From: an uncultured Nocardioides sp.
GTDB lineage: Bacteria > Actinomycetota > Actinomycetes > Propionibacteriales > Nocardioidaceae
Direction: 5' to 3'
Length of the DNA: 64,000 bases
NCBI RefSeq assembly: GCF_947489365.1
Contig: NZ_CANLDB010000005.1
Span: 248,001 to 312,000 of the forward strand
The notes under the pieces were generated by a model that was not told where the DNA came from, did no database searches, and saw nothing but the letters and a program-made list of their open reading frames with translations. Below, one piece after another: positions 17,418-28,185 of this stretch (the first letter of the stretch is position 1; each line of letters opens with the position of its first letter). Both the position numbers and the translations under genes were made by a program.

Positions 17418-18256
17418 CCGTGCGCCGGCTCGTCCTCGGGGACCGGGGTGCCGAGCGCCACCGACACCACCAGCGGGCCGAGGCAGGCGAGGCCGAGCAG
17501 CGTCCACCCCCACCAGGGCAGGTCGAGGACGGCGTCCACGCCGTACGCGCCGCGCTCGGCGCCGGCGGTCAGGTGGAGCTCGCCGACCTGGCCGTCGAGC
17601 AGGTGGGCGCGGGCGTCGCCACCCGTCTCGCGCACCTCGATGGGCAGCAGGCCCGTCGAGACCACCTGCAGCAGGACTCCCTCCTCGCCGTCCGCGACGG
17701 CCGCCTCGCCGAGGCGGGCCATCCCCACCCACGGGCTGAGCCACCAGCCGACACCCGCGACGACGACCGAGGCTCCGAGGACCCGCCAGGACCGGCGTCG
17801 CGCCGGGTCACGCGTCGCGCGGGTCAGCAGACACACGAGCGCCAGGCACGCGACCAGCGGCGGAACGGCGCGGACCAGCCACCCCAGCACCGGGACGCTC
17901 CAGGCCACCCCGCCCACCAGGTCGTCGTCCGTCAGCCGCCAGGAGTCGCGAGCACCGTTGACGTCGCCCCGGGTCCGCAGGCCGTGGGCACCGACCCTGA
18001 CCACCCTGTGGGTGAAGACGGCGCCGGAGCCGGGGCTGCGGAAGGTGACCACGTCACCGACCTCCGTGTCGGCGACCGTCGTGGGCCGGGTGAGGAGGAG
18101 GGTGCCGACCGGCATCGCGGTGCCCATCGACGGGGTGGAGGTGACGAACCAGCGCCCGCCCCCGGCGTACCAGGACGCCCCCAGGGCACCGAGCACGAGC
18201 ACGCCGAGGACGACGGCGCCGGCGAGCGCCGTCGTCCACCGGGGGGTCGACCTCAC
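17414..18256 (-). CDS. SipW-type signal peptidase I (Ser/His)
   Basis: 280 residues. An N-terminal membrane helix is followed by the catalytic serine block TSTPSMGTAMPVGTLLL (about 37-53), the GDVVTF strand and VFTHRVVRV, in which histidine replaces the lysine of ordinary bacterial enzymes. That places it in the archaeal/ER-like S26B group with Bacillus SipW. Further hydrophobic segments (about 120-175 and the C-terminus) give an extended membrane portion, longer than classical SipW. GTG 18256 is the only start just before the first helix. It lies between two probable substrates. Confidence 0.83.
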   Translation of the reverse strand: MRSTPRWTTALAGAVVLGVLVLGALGASWYAGGGRWFVTSTPSMGTAMPVGTLLLTRPTTVADTEVGDVVTFRSPGSGAVFTHRVVRVGAHGLRTRGDVNGARDSWRLTDDDLVGGVAWSVPVLGWLVRAVPPLVACLALVCLLTRATRDPARRRSWRVLGASVVVAGVGWWLSPWVGMARLGEAAVADGEEGVLLQVVSTGLLPIEVRETGGDARAHLLDGQVGELHLTAGAERGAYGVDAVLDLPWWGWTLLGLACLGPLVVSVALGTPVPEDEPAHG

Positions 18257-18282
18257 GTCGGCCTCGTCCGGGCCGTCCCCTG

Positions 18283-18942
18283 CTACTGGTCGAACTTCCA
18301 GGCGATGGTCTGGGAGACCTGCTGGCCTTGCACCGCGGTGGTGGCGCCGGAGGGGAACCTCACCACGAAGGTGTAGTCCTGGCTGCCGCTGACGGCGAGG
18401 GTGCCGAGGGTGGTCGCGGTCGCGGTCTGGAACGCCGCGGGCGACCCGGTGAAGATCGGGGTGCCGGTCGCCGTGGACGCCTTGTAGACGCTGAGCTCGA
18501 GGACGGAGCAGAGGTTGCCCGGGTCGGTGTTGGTGGCCGACGGGGTCGTCGCCCCCGTGACGCCCGCGCGGGTGGTCGCCGTGCAGATGCCGCCCTTCAT
18601 GGTGGACGCGCCGACGGCGACGCTGCCCGTGTTCGTGAAGGTCACCGTCGTCGTGGACGAGCCACCGGGGACGAGGGGCGTCGTCGTGCCGCCGTACTTG
18701 TTGATGGTGGAGCAGGTGGCGGTGGAGTCGTAGCTGGCGCAGGTCGAGCCGCCGCCCGTCTCCTCGATCGCGAGGGCCGCGGTCGCGGTCGTGTTCTCGC
18801 TGTTGGTGATGGTGGCGGTGAATCCCGAGAGCGAGGCGCCCATCGAGAGGGCCAGGGCGAGGGAGCCGGCCAGGCCGGCGCCGACGGCGGCGCGGGTCAG
18901 GTGACGGCGACGGGACGGGGGGTGGAGGGAGGCGTGTCGCAC
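18283..18942 (-). CDS. TasA/camelysin-like secreted protein, likely SipW substrate
   Basis: 219 residues. A basic N-terminus (PPSRRRHL), a hydrophobic core with [13 protein letters not shown] and then [17 protein letters not shown] match the signal and first mature strand of SipW-dependent TasA-like proteins. The mature part is rich in Thr, Ser and Gly, with strands such as [15 protein letters not shown] and DYTFVVRFP and two spaced cysteine pairs. It may assemble into a surface fibre or matrix. It is the first gene of the cassette, 26 bp before the peptidase. Identification rests on pattern and context, not on a database match. Confidence 0.7.
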   Translation of the reverse strand: MRHASLHPPSRRRHLTRAAVGAGLAGSLALALSMGASLSGFTATITNSENTTATAALAIEETGGGSTCASYDSTATCSTINKYGGTTTPLVPGGSSTTTVTFTNTGSVAVGASTMKGGICTATTRAGVTGATTPSATNTDPGNLCSVLELSVYKASTATGTPIFTGSPAAFQTATATTLGTLAVSGSQDYTFVVRFPSGATTAVQGQQVSQTIAWKFDQ

Positions 18943-19111
18943 GGGGCGCTCTCGATTCGTGAGGGGTGAGGAGGGCCCGAGATGTGCACCCAGGACACCG
19001 GGTCCGGTCGGCGGCCCGCAGCCGCTTGCGGACTTCTTCGGTTTTCACCTGTGCGGCCCACAGGACCTCCACAGTGACTGGGGACGGGCGCCATGGGCAC
19101 CTCATCCGACG

Positions 19112-20722
19112 ATGGACGACCTGACCGACCGCATCCACGCCCTCGCCCACGACGACTTCGGGCACGACCGGCTCCTCACGGGCCAGGAGGAGACCATCGC
19201 CGCCCTGGCGCAGGGCAGGGACGTGGTGCTCGTCGCCCCCACGGGCGCCGGCAAGTCGCTGACCTACCTGGTCGCGGGACGCCTGCTCGACGGACCCGTC
19301 GTGGTCGTCTCGCCCCTGCTGGCGCTGGAGCAGGACCAGGTGGACGCCGTCACGGCGGCACCGACCCCCGTGGCCGCGGCGCGCCTCAGCTCCGCGGAGA
19401 CCGCCGCGGAGCGCCAGGAGGCGCTGGAGCGCGCGGCCGCCGGGGAGGTGGGCTACCTGTTCTGCTCACCCGAGCTCCTCGCCGACGACGACGTACGGCG
19501 GGCGCTCGCCGACCTGCGTCCGGTCCTCCTCGCGGTCGACGAGGCCCACTGCGTCTCGTCGTGGGGCCACGACTTCCGGCCCGACTACCAGCGGCTGGGC
19601 GCGGTCCTCGACGACCTCGGTCGGCCCCCGGTGCTCGCCGCGACCGCCACCGCCGCGGGCCCGGTGCGCGAGGAGATCGCCGAGCGGCTGCGCATGCGGG
19701 AGCCGCGCACCGTCGTCACCGGCTTCGCGAGGCCCGAGATCGAGCTCGAGGTGCGCCGCTGCCGGGACGCCGAGGAGCAGACCGAGGCGACCGTGACCCT
19801 CGTGGTCGAGCGGGCGGCCCGTGGTGAGGCCGGGCTGGTCTACGCCCGCACCCGCCGGGCGGTCGAGGAGCTCGCCGAGCGCCTCGCCGGCGAGCTCGAC
19901 GTCGCGGTGGAGGGCTACCACGGGGGCCTGTCGCAGAAGCGCCGCACCACGGTGCAGGAGGCCTTCATGGACGGTCGGACGCCGGTGGTCGTGGCGACCT
20001 CGGCGTTCGGCATGGGGGTCGACAAGCCCGACGTCCGCTTCGTCGTCCACGCGCAGGTGCCCGGGTCGCCCGACACCTACTGGCAGGAGGCGGGCCGCGC
20101 CGGACGCGACGGCCGGCCCGCGACGGCCACGCTGATGTACCGCCCCGAGGACCTCGGCCTCGGCCGCTACTTCTCCGGCGGCGTCCCCTCCGCCGCCGAC
20201 CTGCGCCGGGTCATGGCCGCCTGCGACACCCCGCCCGAGCAGGCCGACGCGGCGGCGCTCGCCGAGGAGCTGCCCTTCGGGCGCCGCAAGACCGGCAAGC
20301 TGCTGAACCTCCTCGAGCTCGGCGTGGCGCGGCTGGAGGGCTCCCCCACCCCGCGGGACGTCGTCCGCTCCGCCCGCGAGGTCGCGGAGGCCCAGCGCAC
20401 CCTCGAGCTCACCCGGGTCGAGATGATCCGCAGCTACGCGGAGACCGGGCGGTGCCGGGCGGAGTACCTGCTGGCCTACTTCGGGGAGGTCGGCGACGTC
20501 TGCGGGCACTGCGACTCCTGCCGCAGCGGCACCGCCGCCGAGCACGCCCACGACGGCGACGGGTCGCCGTACTCGGTGGACGAGGCGGTCAGCCACCCGA
20601 CGTTCGGATCGGGCACGGTCACGGACGTGACGGACGGCGAGGTGACCGTGCTGTTCGACGACGCGGGCTACCGCACCATCGACGCGGAGCTCGCCGTCGA
20701 GAAGGACCTCCTGACGGGCTGA
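19112..20722 (+). CDS. recQ: RecQ-family ATP-dependent DNA helicase
   Basis: 536 residues. Helicase motifs in order: Walker [13 protein letters not shown] (about 44-55), [11 protein letters not shown] (Ia), [17 protein letters not shown] (motif II plus the RecQ aromatic loop), TATA (III), and in the second RecA domain [19 protein letters not shown] (V) and [10 protein letters not shown] (VI). The zinc-binding cysteines appear as the C-terminal CRAEYLL and CGHCDSC. HRDC is absent; the end is a Tudor-like segment beginning [12 protein letters not shown]. The ATG at 19112 places the helicase core normally; upstream in-frame sequence overlaps the promoter of the divergent cassette. It unwinds 3'-5' in recombination and repair. 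Confidence 0.9.
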   Translation: MDDLTDRIHALAHDDFGHDRLLTGQEETIAALAQGRDVVLVAPTGAGKSLTYLVAGRLLDGPVVVVSPLLALEQDQVDAVTAAPTPVAAARLSSAETAAERQEALERAAAGEVGYLFCSPELLADDDVRRALADLRPVLLAVDEAHCVSSWGHDFRPDYQRLGAVLDDLGRPPVLAATATAAGPVREEIAERLRMREPRTVVTGFARPEIELEVRRCRDAEEQTEATVTLVVERAARGEAGLVYARTRRAVEELAERLAGELDVAVEGYHGGLSQKRRTTVQEAFMDGRTPVVVATSAFGMGVDKPDVRFVVHAQVPGSPDTYWQEAGRAGRDGRPATATLMYRPEDLGLGRYFSGGVPSAADLRRVMAACDTPPEQADAAALAEELPFGRRKTGKLLNLLELGVARLEGSPTPRDVVRSAREVAEAQRTLELTRVEMIRSYAETGRCRAEYLLAYFGEVGDVCGHCDSCRSGTAAEHAHDGDGSPYSVDEAVSHPTFGSGTVTDVTDGEVTVLFDDAGYRTIDAELAVEKDLLTG

Positions 20723-20784
20723 CCGACCGGCGCGACGTCAGGGGATCTCCAGGCTCGGTCGCCGGCCCCGTCGGTGGTGCTGGT

Positions 20785-20831
20785 CTTTGCGGGCGGTTCT
20801 CCGCTCCACGAGCGGAGAACCGCCCGCAAAG
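20785..20831. terminator. Perfect 22-bp hairpin, bidirectional terminator candidate
   Basis: Left arm 20785-20806 and right arm 20810-20831 are exact reverse complements around the loop CAC. It sits between the convergent recQ and SDR genes, 62 bp after recQ and 30 bp before the SDR stop. There is no U-tract on either side, which is common for actinobacterial terminators. Confidence 0.7.
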
Positions 20832-20861
20832 CCGGAGTGCCGCGACCTGAGGTGCCGCGGG

Positions 20862-21779
20862 CTAGCGGCGGCGCCAGCGGGCGCGGCGGCCGGGGGCGGT
20901 GCGGAGCCGGCCGTCGGGTGTCCAGCCGCCTCGCTCGGACTCGCCGTCCGGGCGGGGGGTGAAGACGTTGCCGGGGTGGTCGGGCACGCCCGGGCCACGG
21001 AGCGCGATCCGTCCCACCAGCGGCCCGGCGAGCCGGTCGTAGAGGCCGGGCGCGAGCCGGAAACCGGTACGGGTCAGCAGCGTCCCCGGCCCGACGTGGA
21101 CCGCGCGGCGCGGTCGGTCGAGGAGACGGACGCACGCCTGCGCGACGTGCTGCGGGGGGACGATCGGGGGCGGGGCCGAGCCCGCGCTGCCGGCGTACGA
21201 GCCGGCGAGGTGGTAGACGGGCGTGTCCACCGCGCCGGGCAGCACGAGGGAGACGTGGACGCCGCGCTCGCGGCGGGTCTCGACCTGCAACGCCCGCACC
21301 AGCGCCATCTGGCCCCACTTGGCGGCGCAGTAGGCGCCCATCCCCGGCACGGAGATCTCGCCGAGCAGCGACCCGACGACGACCAGGGAGCCGCCGCCCT
21401 GCTCGCGGAAGACGGGGAGCGCCGACCGGGCGAGGTTGCCGGTCCCGCCGACCCCGACCTCGACGACCTTCGCGAGGACGTCGTGCGGCACCTGCTCGAC
21501 GCTGCCGTAGGCCATCGCCTGCGCGGTCGACACCACCGCGTCGAGGCGCCCGTGGTCCTGTAGGCAGCCGTCGACGGCGGCCTGGACGGCGTCGGGCTCG
21601 GACACGTCGGCGACGGCCCAGGTCGTCCGGTCCCCGAGCTCGCCCGCGACCCGGCGCAGCCGTGCCTCCGAGCGGGCCACCAGCACGACCCGGTCGCCGT
21701 GCTCCACCAGCAGGCGGGCGGTCGCCAGACCGATGCCGGACGTGCCCCCCACCACCATCACGATCCGTCGGTCGGCCAC
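20862..21779 (-). CDS. Short-chain dehydrogenase/reductase, atypical active site
   Basis: 305 residues. The Rossmann cofactor motif is VVGGTSGIGLAT (about 9-20), with AVADVSEP for the adenine site. The catalytic region reads VVVGSLLG ... YCAAKW: the tyrosine-lysine pair YxxxK is present and the serine is in GSLLG. The NNAG motif is replaced by STAQAM. The C-terminal ~100 residues are extended and basic (WRRR end). It is divergent from, and similar in layout to, the SDR at 21823; both share SLLG, a PGM.AY stretch and a proline run. NADP preference is suggested by the arginine after beta-2 (ARSEARL). The substrate is unknown. Confidence 0.8.
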   Translation of the reverse strand: MADRRIVMVVGGTSGIGLATARLLVEHGDRVVLVARSEARLRRVAGELGDRTTWAVADVSEPDAVQAAVDGCLQDHGRLDAVVSTAQAMAYGSVEQVPHDVLAKVVEVGVGGTGNLARSALPVFREQGGGSLVVVGSLLGEISVPGMGAYCAAKWGQMALVRALQVETRRERGVHVSLVLPGAVDTPVYHLAGSYAGSAGSAPPPIVPPQHVAQACVRLLDRPRRAVHVGPGTLLTRTGFRLAPGLYDRLAGPLVGRIALRGPGVPDHPGNVFTPRPDGESERGGWTPDGRLRTAPGRRARWRRR

Positions 21780-21822
21780 GCCCCCACGTTAGACAGGCCC
21801 CCGTTCGTGGGCACCGGGACTC

Positions 21823-22626
21823 GTGACCGACCCACGCATCTGCCTCGTCACCGGGGCGTCCAGCGGCATCGGCCGTGCCGTCGCCCACGAGCTCGCCGGC
21901 CGCGGTGCCGCGCTCGTCCTGATGGCCCGCCGCGCCGACGTCCTCGAGGACGTCGCCACCGAGTGCCGCATCCGGGGTGCCGCGTCCGTGACGGTCGCGC
22001 CGGTCGACGTCACCGATGACGAGGCCGTCGCCGCCACCGTGGCCGCCACGGTGGCCGAGCACGGACGGCTGGACGTCGTGGTGAACTCCGCGGGCCTCGT
22101 CACGTACGGCGACCACCTCGAGACCAGCGCGGCCGACTTCCGCACCGTCATCGAGGTCAACCTCCTCGGCGCCGCGACCGTCGCCCGCCACACCCTGCCC
22201 GTGCTGCGCGAGCAGCGCGAGGGCACGCTCGTGCTCGTCGGGTCACTCCTGGGGCACGTCGCGATCCCCGGGATGACGGCGTACGTCGTCAGCAAGTGGG
22301 GCGTCCGGGCCCTCGCCCGCCAGCTCAAGATCGAGTGCGCCGACCTCCCCGGCGTCCGGGTCGCGTACGTCGCCCCCGGCAGCGTCGAGACCCCGATCTA
22401 CGAGCGGGCCCTCGGCGACGCCTCGGCCAACGGACACCGTCCCCCGCCGCCCACCATGAGCCCGGAGCGCGCCGCGCAGGCCGTCGTACGGCACGTGGAC
22501 GGACGGCGGCACGAGATGCAGACCGCCTTCTCGAACCACGCCGTCATCGCGGCGTTCGACGTGGTGCCTGCCGTGTACGACCGGGTCGTCGGCCCGGCGT
22601 TCCGGCTGCTGTCGCGGCGCGGCTAG
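21823..22626 (+). CDS. Short-chain dehydrogenase/reductase
   Basis: 267 residues. Classical SDR features: TGASSGIGRAV (about 10-20), VDVTDD, NSAGLVTYG (NNAG variant), serine in VLVGSLLG and YVVSK as the YxxxK pair. MARRADVL after the second strand suggests NADP. The C-terminus carries a membrane-facing hydrophobic end (FRLLSRRG). The GTG start at 21823 is 43 bp from the divergent SDR start. The stop codons of this gene and the flavin reductase interlock in one CTAG palindrome. Confidence 0.83.
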   Translation: MTDPRICLVTGASSGIGRAVAHELAGRGAALVLMARRADVLEDVATECRIRGAASVTVAPVDVTDDEAVAATVAATVAEHGRLDVVVNSAGLVTYGDHLETSAADFRTVIEVNLLGAATVARHTLPVLREQREGTLVLVGSLLGHVAIPGMTAYVVSKWGVRALARQLKIECADLPGVRVAYVAPGSVETPIYERALGDASANGHRPPPPTMSPERAAQAVVRHVDGRRHEMQTAFSNHAVIAAFDVVPAVYDRVVGPAFRLLSRRG

Positions 22627-23159
22627 ACGCCGGGCGGGTCCGAGGGCAGGGCCGCCGGCGCCCAGTAGCGCCGGTCGTGGTGCACGAGCGGCGTGCCCGG
22701 GGTCCCGAGATCGATCTCGTCGACCTCGAGGAGCGCCAGCCACGACGCACCGGCCGGGACGACGACCGAGAGGCGTCCGGTGAACCGGGCGGGTGCGTCC
22801 TCCAGCACGGGCAGCTCGGAGTCCTCCCGGGTCCGCCAGCCCTGCTCGGGGGTGAACCGCTCGGAGCCCCGGACGGCGAAGGCGTGCGCCAGGTCCGCCT
22901 GGTCCGCGCGGAGGAGGTAGACCGTCACCGACCCGGCGGCCAGGACCGCGGCGCCGGTGACGCTCGTCCGGGCCATGGAGAAGGACAGCAGCGGCGGGTC
23001 GGCGCTCACCGAGGCGACGCTCGACAGCGTGGCGCCCACGGGTCCCTCGGGTCCCGTGGCGCACACCAGCGCGACCCCGGCGGCGTGCTGGCGGAACCCC
23101 TCCTTGAACAGGGCAGCAGCGTCGTCGTCCTCGGGTCCGCGCACCGCGGTGTGGCTCAT
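22623..23159 (-). CDS. Flavin reductase-like (HpaC/FMN-binding split barrel) protein
   Basis: 178 residues, usual for the family. The N-terminal FKEGFRQHAAGVALVCAT followed by GPVGATLSSVASVSADPPLLSFSMAR is the FMN-binding signature of flavin reductases that feed two-component monooxygenases. HAFAVRGSERF and the histidine region VHHDRRYW are also typical. No partner oxygenase is adjacent; the P450 at 23221 normally uses ferredoxin, so a direct link is doubtful. It is convergent with the SDR at 21823. Confidence 0.82.
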   Translation of the reverse strand: MSHTAVRGPEDDDAAALFKEGFRQHAAGVALVCATGPEGPVGATLSSVASVSADPPLLSFSMARTSVTGAAVLAAGSVTVYLLRADQADLAHAFAVRGSERFTPEQGWRTREDSELPVLEDAPARFTGRLSVVVPAGASWLALLEVDEIDLGTPGTPLVHHDRRYWAPAALPSDPPGV

Positions 23160-23220
23160 CGCCGTCCTCTCACCATCGACTCGTCACCTCATGACGCTAG
23201 GAGCTCGACCGCACTCGAGG

Positions 23221-24429
23221 TCAAGTCGGCGTGAACCGGATCGGGAAGCGCAGCGCGCCCGTGTTGCCGGAGACCGGCAGCCACTCGCCGGGGCCGTCCG
23301 GCGCCGCCGCGGGCATCCGACGCGCCAGCAGCGGCAGCGCGACCGCCATGTCGGTGCGGGCGACGAAGTGCCCCAGGCAGTGGTGCCACCCTCCCCCGAA
23401 CCCGAGGTGCGGCGGCCTCTCGGCGGCACGCTCGACGTCGAAGGCCGGGCTCGGCACCGCCGTCGGGTCGGTCCCGGCCGCGTGGGACAGGACCTGGACG
23501 ATGCTCCCGGCTGGCAGGTGCAGCCCGTGGAGGTCGACGTCCTCGATGGCCTCGCGCGTGACCCACGTGACGGTCGGGTTCACCCGCATCACCTCCTCGA
23601 CCGCGGCGGGACCGAGGTCGGGCCGCGCCGCGAGCAGCGCCCACTGGTCGGGGTGGTGCAGCAGCGTCTGCACCGCGAGCCCGATCTGGTTGCGTGTGGT
23701 CTCCATCCCGGCGAAGGCGAGGAAGACCAGCGCGACCACGAGCTCGTCGCGGGTGAGACGACCGTCGCCCTCCTGCGCCTGCAGCAGGGTGGTGACCAGG
23801 TCGTCCCGGGGCTCGGCGAGGCGGTCGTCGATGACGGTCCGGACGTAGCCCGTCAGGCCCTCGAGGGCCGCCTCGATCCGGGGCAGGTCCTCCTTGACGC
23901 GGATGCCGAACGACTTGCCGAGGTCGTCCGCCCAGCGCGCCACCACGTGCCACTCGTCGTCCGGGAGACCGAGCAGCAGGCAGAGGATGCGCGAGGAGTA
24001 CGGCTCCGCGAACTCCTCGATCAGCTCGACCTCGCCGCGGTGGGCGAAGCCCTCGACGAGCTCCTCGGCGATCCGGGTGAAGTCCGGCTGCAGCGCCTGG
24101 ATCGACCGTCGGCGGAACGCCGGGGTCAGCAGGCGGCGCAGCCGGGAGTGGTCGGCGCCCTCCAGGCTGAGCAGCACCTCCTGCCACCACGCGAGGAAGG
24201 GGCCGTCGTGGATCCCGTTCTGCTCGGGCCACCGGGCGTTGCCCTGGCGGAACCGGCGGTCGGTCAGCAGCGCGCTCGCCTCGGCGTACCGCAGCACCGC
24301 GTGTCCGTACGGCGTCTCGGCGTACCAGGAGTCGTCCCGGGCGGCGTGGACCTCGGCGGAGGCGACGTCGAGCGCGGGGCTCGCGAGGTCGAGGTACGGG
24401 ACCGCCGGGGGCGAGGGCACGCCGCTCAT
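23221..24429 (-). CDS. Cytochrome P450
   Basis: 402 residues, normal for soluble bacterial P450s. The I-helix reads FLAFAGMETTRNQ (about 237-249), with Glu in place of the common Asp before the threonine pair. The K-helix ExxR is EVMR (about 285) and the heme loop is FGGGWHHCLGH, with the thiolate cysteine near 355. N-terminal membrane anchoring is absent. The substrate is unknown; a ferredoxin gene is not seen nearby. Confidence 0.9.
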   Translation of the reverse strand: MSGVPSPPAVPYLDLASPALDVASAEVHAARDDSWYAETPYGHAVLRYAEASALLTDRRFRQGNARWPEQNGIHDGPFLAWWQEVLLSLEGADHSRLRRLLTPAFRRRSIQALQPDFTRIAEELVEGFAHRGEVELIEEFAEPYSSRILCLLLGLPDDEWHVVARWADDLGKSFGIRVKEDLPRIEAALEGLTGYVRTVIDDRLAEPRDDLVTTLLQAQEGDGRLTRDELVVALVFLAFAGMETTRNQIGLAVQTLLHHPDQWALLAARPDLGPAAVEEVMRVNPTVTWVTREAIEDVDLHGLHLPAGSIVQVLSHAAGTDPTAVPSPAFDVERAAERPPHLGFGGGWHHCLGHFVARTDMAVALPLLARRMPAAAPDGPGEWLPVSGNTGALRFPIRFTPT

Positions 24430-24471
24430 GCGGCGGAGTGTGCCACGCGGCCCGGGCCCGGACCGGGCGTC

Positions 24472-24960
24472 CTACTCCCCGAACGCCTCGATGGGCGGCT
24501 GCCAGTAGGCGATGACGGAGGTCCCCCGCGGGCCGGCGACCGGCACGTCGACCAGGGGCGAGGCGACGCCCACGACCAGCACGGGAGACCGGTCGCACTC
24601 GCCGATGCCGGCGCTGCGGTACCTCCCACCGAGGCGACGGGCCATCCAGGCGTTGTCGGCGCGTGCGGTCGCGTCGGACACCCGGACGACGTCGCCCGAC
24701 TCCGTCAGGGCTCGGCACCCCTCCTCGACCGTGGTGTGGAAGGTCGCCGAGGGCGAGGGCGAGACCGGGGGCGAGGGTGTGGGCGTCGGTGACGGCGTGG
24801 AGGTCGTCTCGGGCGCGCCGCCTCGGGCGTCGACCCGGCCGGCGCCGTCCCCACCGAGGAGGAAGGTGTCGAGCGCCAGCCAGACGACGCCCAGGACCAC
24901 GACGAGCGCGATGGCCCCGAGCACCGCCTGCTCCTGCTCCTCCGAGGTCCGCTCGCCCAT
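24472..24960 (-). CDS. Single-pass membrane protein with Pro/Ser/Thr linker
   Basis: 162 residues from ATG 24960 (GGGGGAG upstream; a GTG at 24984 is an alternative). A membrane helix (AVLGAIALVVVLGVVWLAL, about 13-31) is followed by a repetitive linker STPSPTPTPSPPVSPSPS and a small outer domain of about 85 residues with two cysteines (GCRAL, GECDRSP). The layout is that of a type II anchored extracellular domain. I do not recognise the domain. It stands alone between P450 and lon. Confidence 0.6.
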   Translation of the reverse strand: MGERTSEEQEQAVLGAIALVVVLGVVWLALDTFLLGGDGAGRVDARGGAPETTSTPSPTPTPSPPVSPSPSATFHTTVEEGCRALTESGDVVRVSDATARADNAWMARRLGGRYRSAGIGECDRSPVLVVGVASPLVDVPVAGPRGTSVIAYWQPPIEAFGE

Positions 24961-25070
24961 GGCTCCCCCTGTCCCTTCCGACACCAGGAAGCGTCGGCAA
25001 CGACGGCGGCGGCGTCAAGCCGGTCGCGGCCCGGCCGCGACCGGTTGAGGGCGCCGCCACCGCGGGCCGG

Positions 25071-27449
<2,379 letters not shown>

Positions 27450-27468
27450 GGCGGATCTCCTCGGGGAG

Positions 27469-27487
27469 TTGAGTGTCATCGAGTCAA
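27469..27487. promoter_or_regulatory. HAIR-type HspR operator of lon
   Basis: TTGAGT-N7-AGTCAA, 20 bp before the lon ATG, matches 11 of 12 core bases of the HspR-associated inverted repeat (CTTGAGT-N7-ACTCAAG). Established knowledge: HspR represses dnaK, clpB and lon in Streptomyces through this element. The close distance to the start codon fits repression at the transcription start. Confidence 0.7.
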
Positions 27488-27717
27488 CACGGACCCCGAG
27501 GAGGCCGTTCCCGCTCGACGTCCGCCCAGGGTGAACGCCGCCCGGACGACCGGACGCGTCACGTCCCCCGGGGGCCGGCGACGTCACGGAGCGTCCACCC
27601 CTCGTGCACCGGTGGCCCGTACGGTGCTGTCCACGGGGCGGATTGGCCGACGTCGCGTGACATGGTCTACACCCGTATCGCGTGAATCCGAGCGCTCCCC
27701 CTGGTTCCGTGGTTGAC

Positions 27718-28185
27718 ATGTCACTCTCGCGTGTCGTCCTGGTCGCCCCGGTGCTCGGCGCCGCTCTCGCCGTGACCGCTGCGGGTGTCGCCGAGGCCGA
27801 CGAGCAGTCACAGCTCGTCGGGCTCCAGCAGCAGGACGACTCGGGCAGCCAGCAGGTCGGGGTGCTGTCGACCTCGCGGTCCGGCGAACGCCGCCAGTCG
27901 CAGCTGCTCGGCGCCCAGCAGAGCTCGGCGAGGGGTCAGCAGCAGGCGGGCGTCGGGTCTCAGCAGTCCGACGGCCGAGGCCGCGGGCAGAGGCAGCTGC
28001 TCGGAGCCCAGCAGCAGGACGCCTCCGGCGACCAGCAGCAGGCGGGGGTGGGCCAGCAGCAGCAGGGCGGGCACAGCCAGCAGCAGGTCGGCGTGCTGCA
28101 GCAAGAGTCCAGGTCCCGCGACCACGAGAGCTCCCCCGGCCTGCGTCTGGACGTCGCCGGCCTGACGGTCCGGGCGGGCCGATGA
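27718..28185 (+). CDS. Secreted Gln-rich repeat protein coupled to the NRPS
   Basis: 155 residues. A signal peptide (MSLSRVV, hydrophobic, cleavage near AEA-DEQ at 27-30) precedes a Gln/Gly-rich body. Alternating blocks QLLGAQQ and QQAGVGQQ recur: conserved glycines at about 35, 48, 65, 78, 96, 110 and 125 give a unit of roughly 30 residues. A charged tail follows. Its stop overlaps the NRPS start (ATGA at 28182), so the two are co-translated. ATG 27718 is chosen for the signal peptide; the ribosome site is poor, and a GTG at 27682 exists. The function is unknown: a surface or fibre-forming protein, or a binder of the NRPS product, are guesses. Confidence 0.7.
   Translation: MSLSRVVLVAPVLGAALAVTAAGVAEADEQSQLVGLQQQDDSGSQQVGVLSTSRSGERRQSQLLGAQQSSARGQQQAGVGSQQSDGRGRGQRQLLGAQQQDASGDQQQAGVGQQQQGGHSQQQVGVLQQESRSRDHESSPGLRLDVAGLTVRAGR

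Noticed and set aside
27450..27719. Longer Lon starting up to 27719
   Set aside because: The extra N-terminus is low in structure, overlaps the HAIR operator and promoter of the divergent operon, and the ATG at 27449 has an ideal ribosome site.
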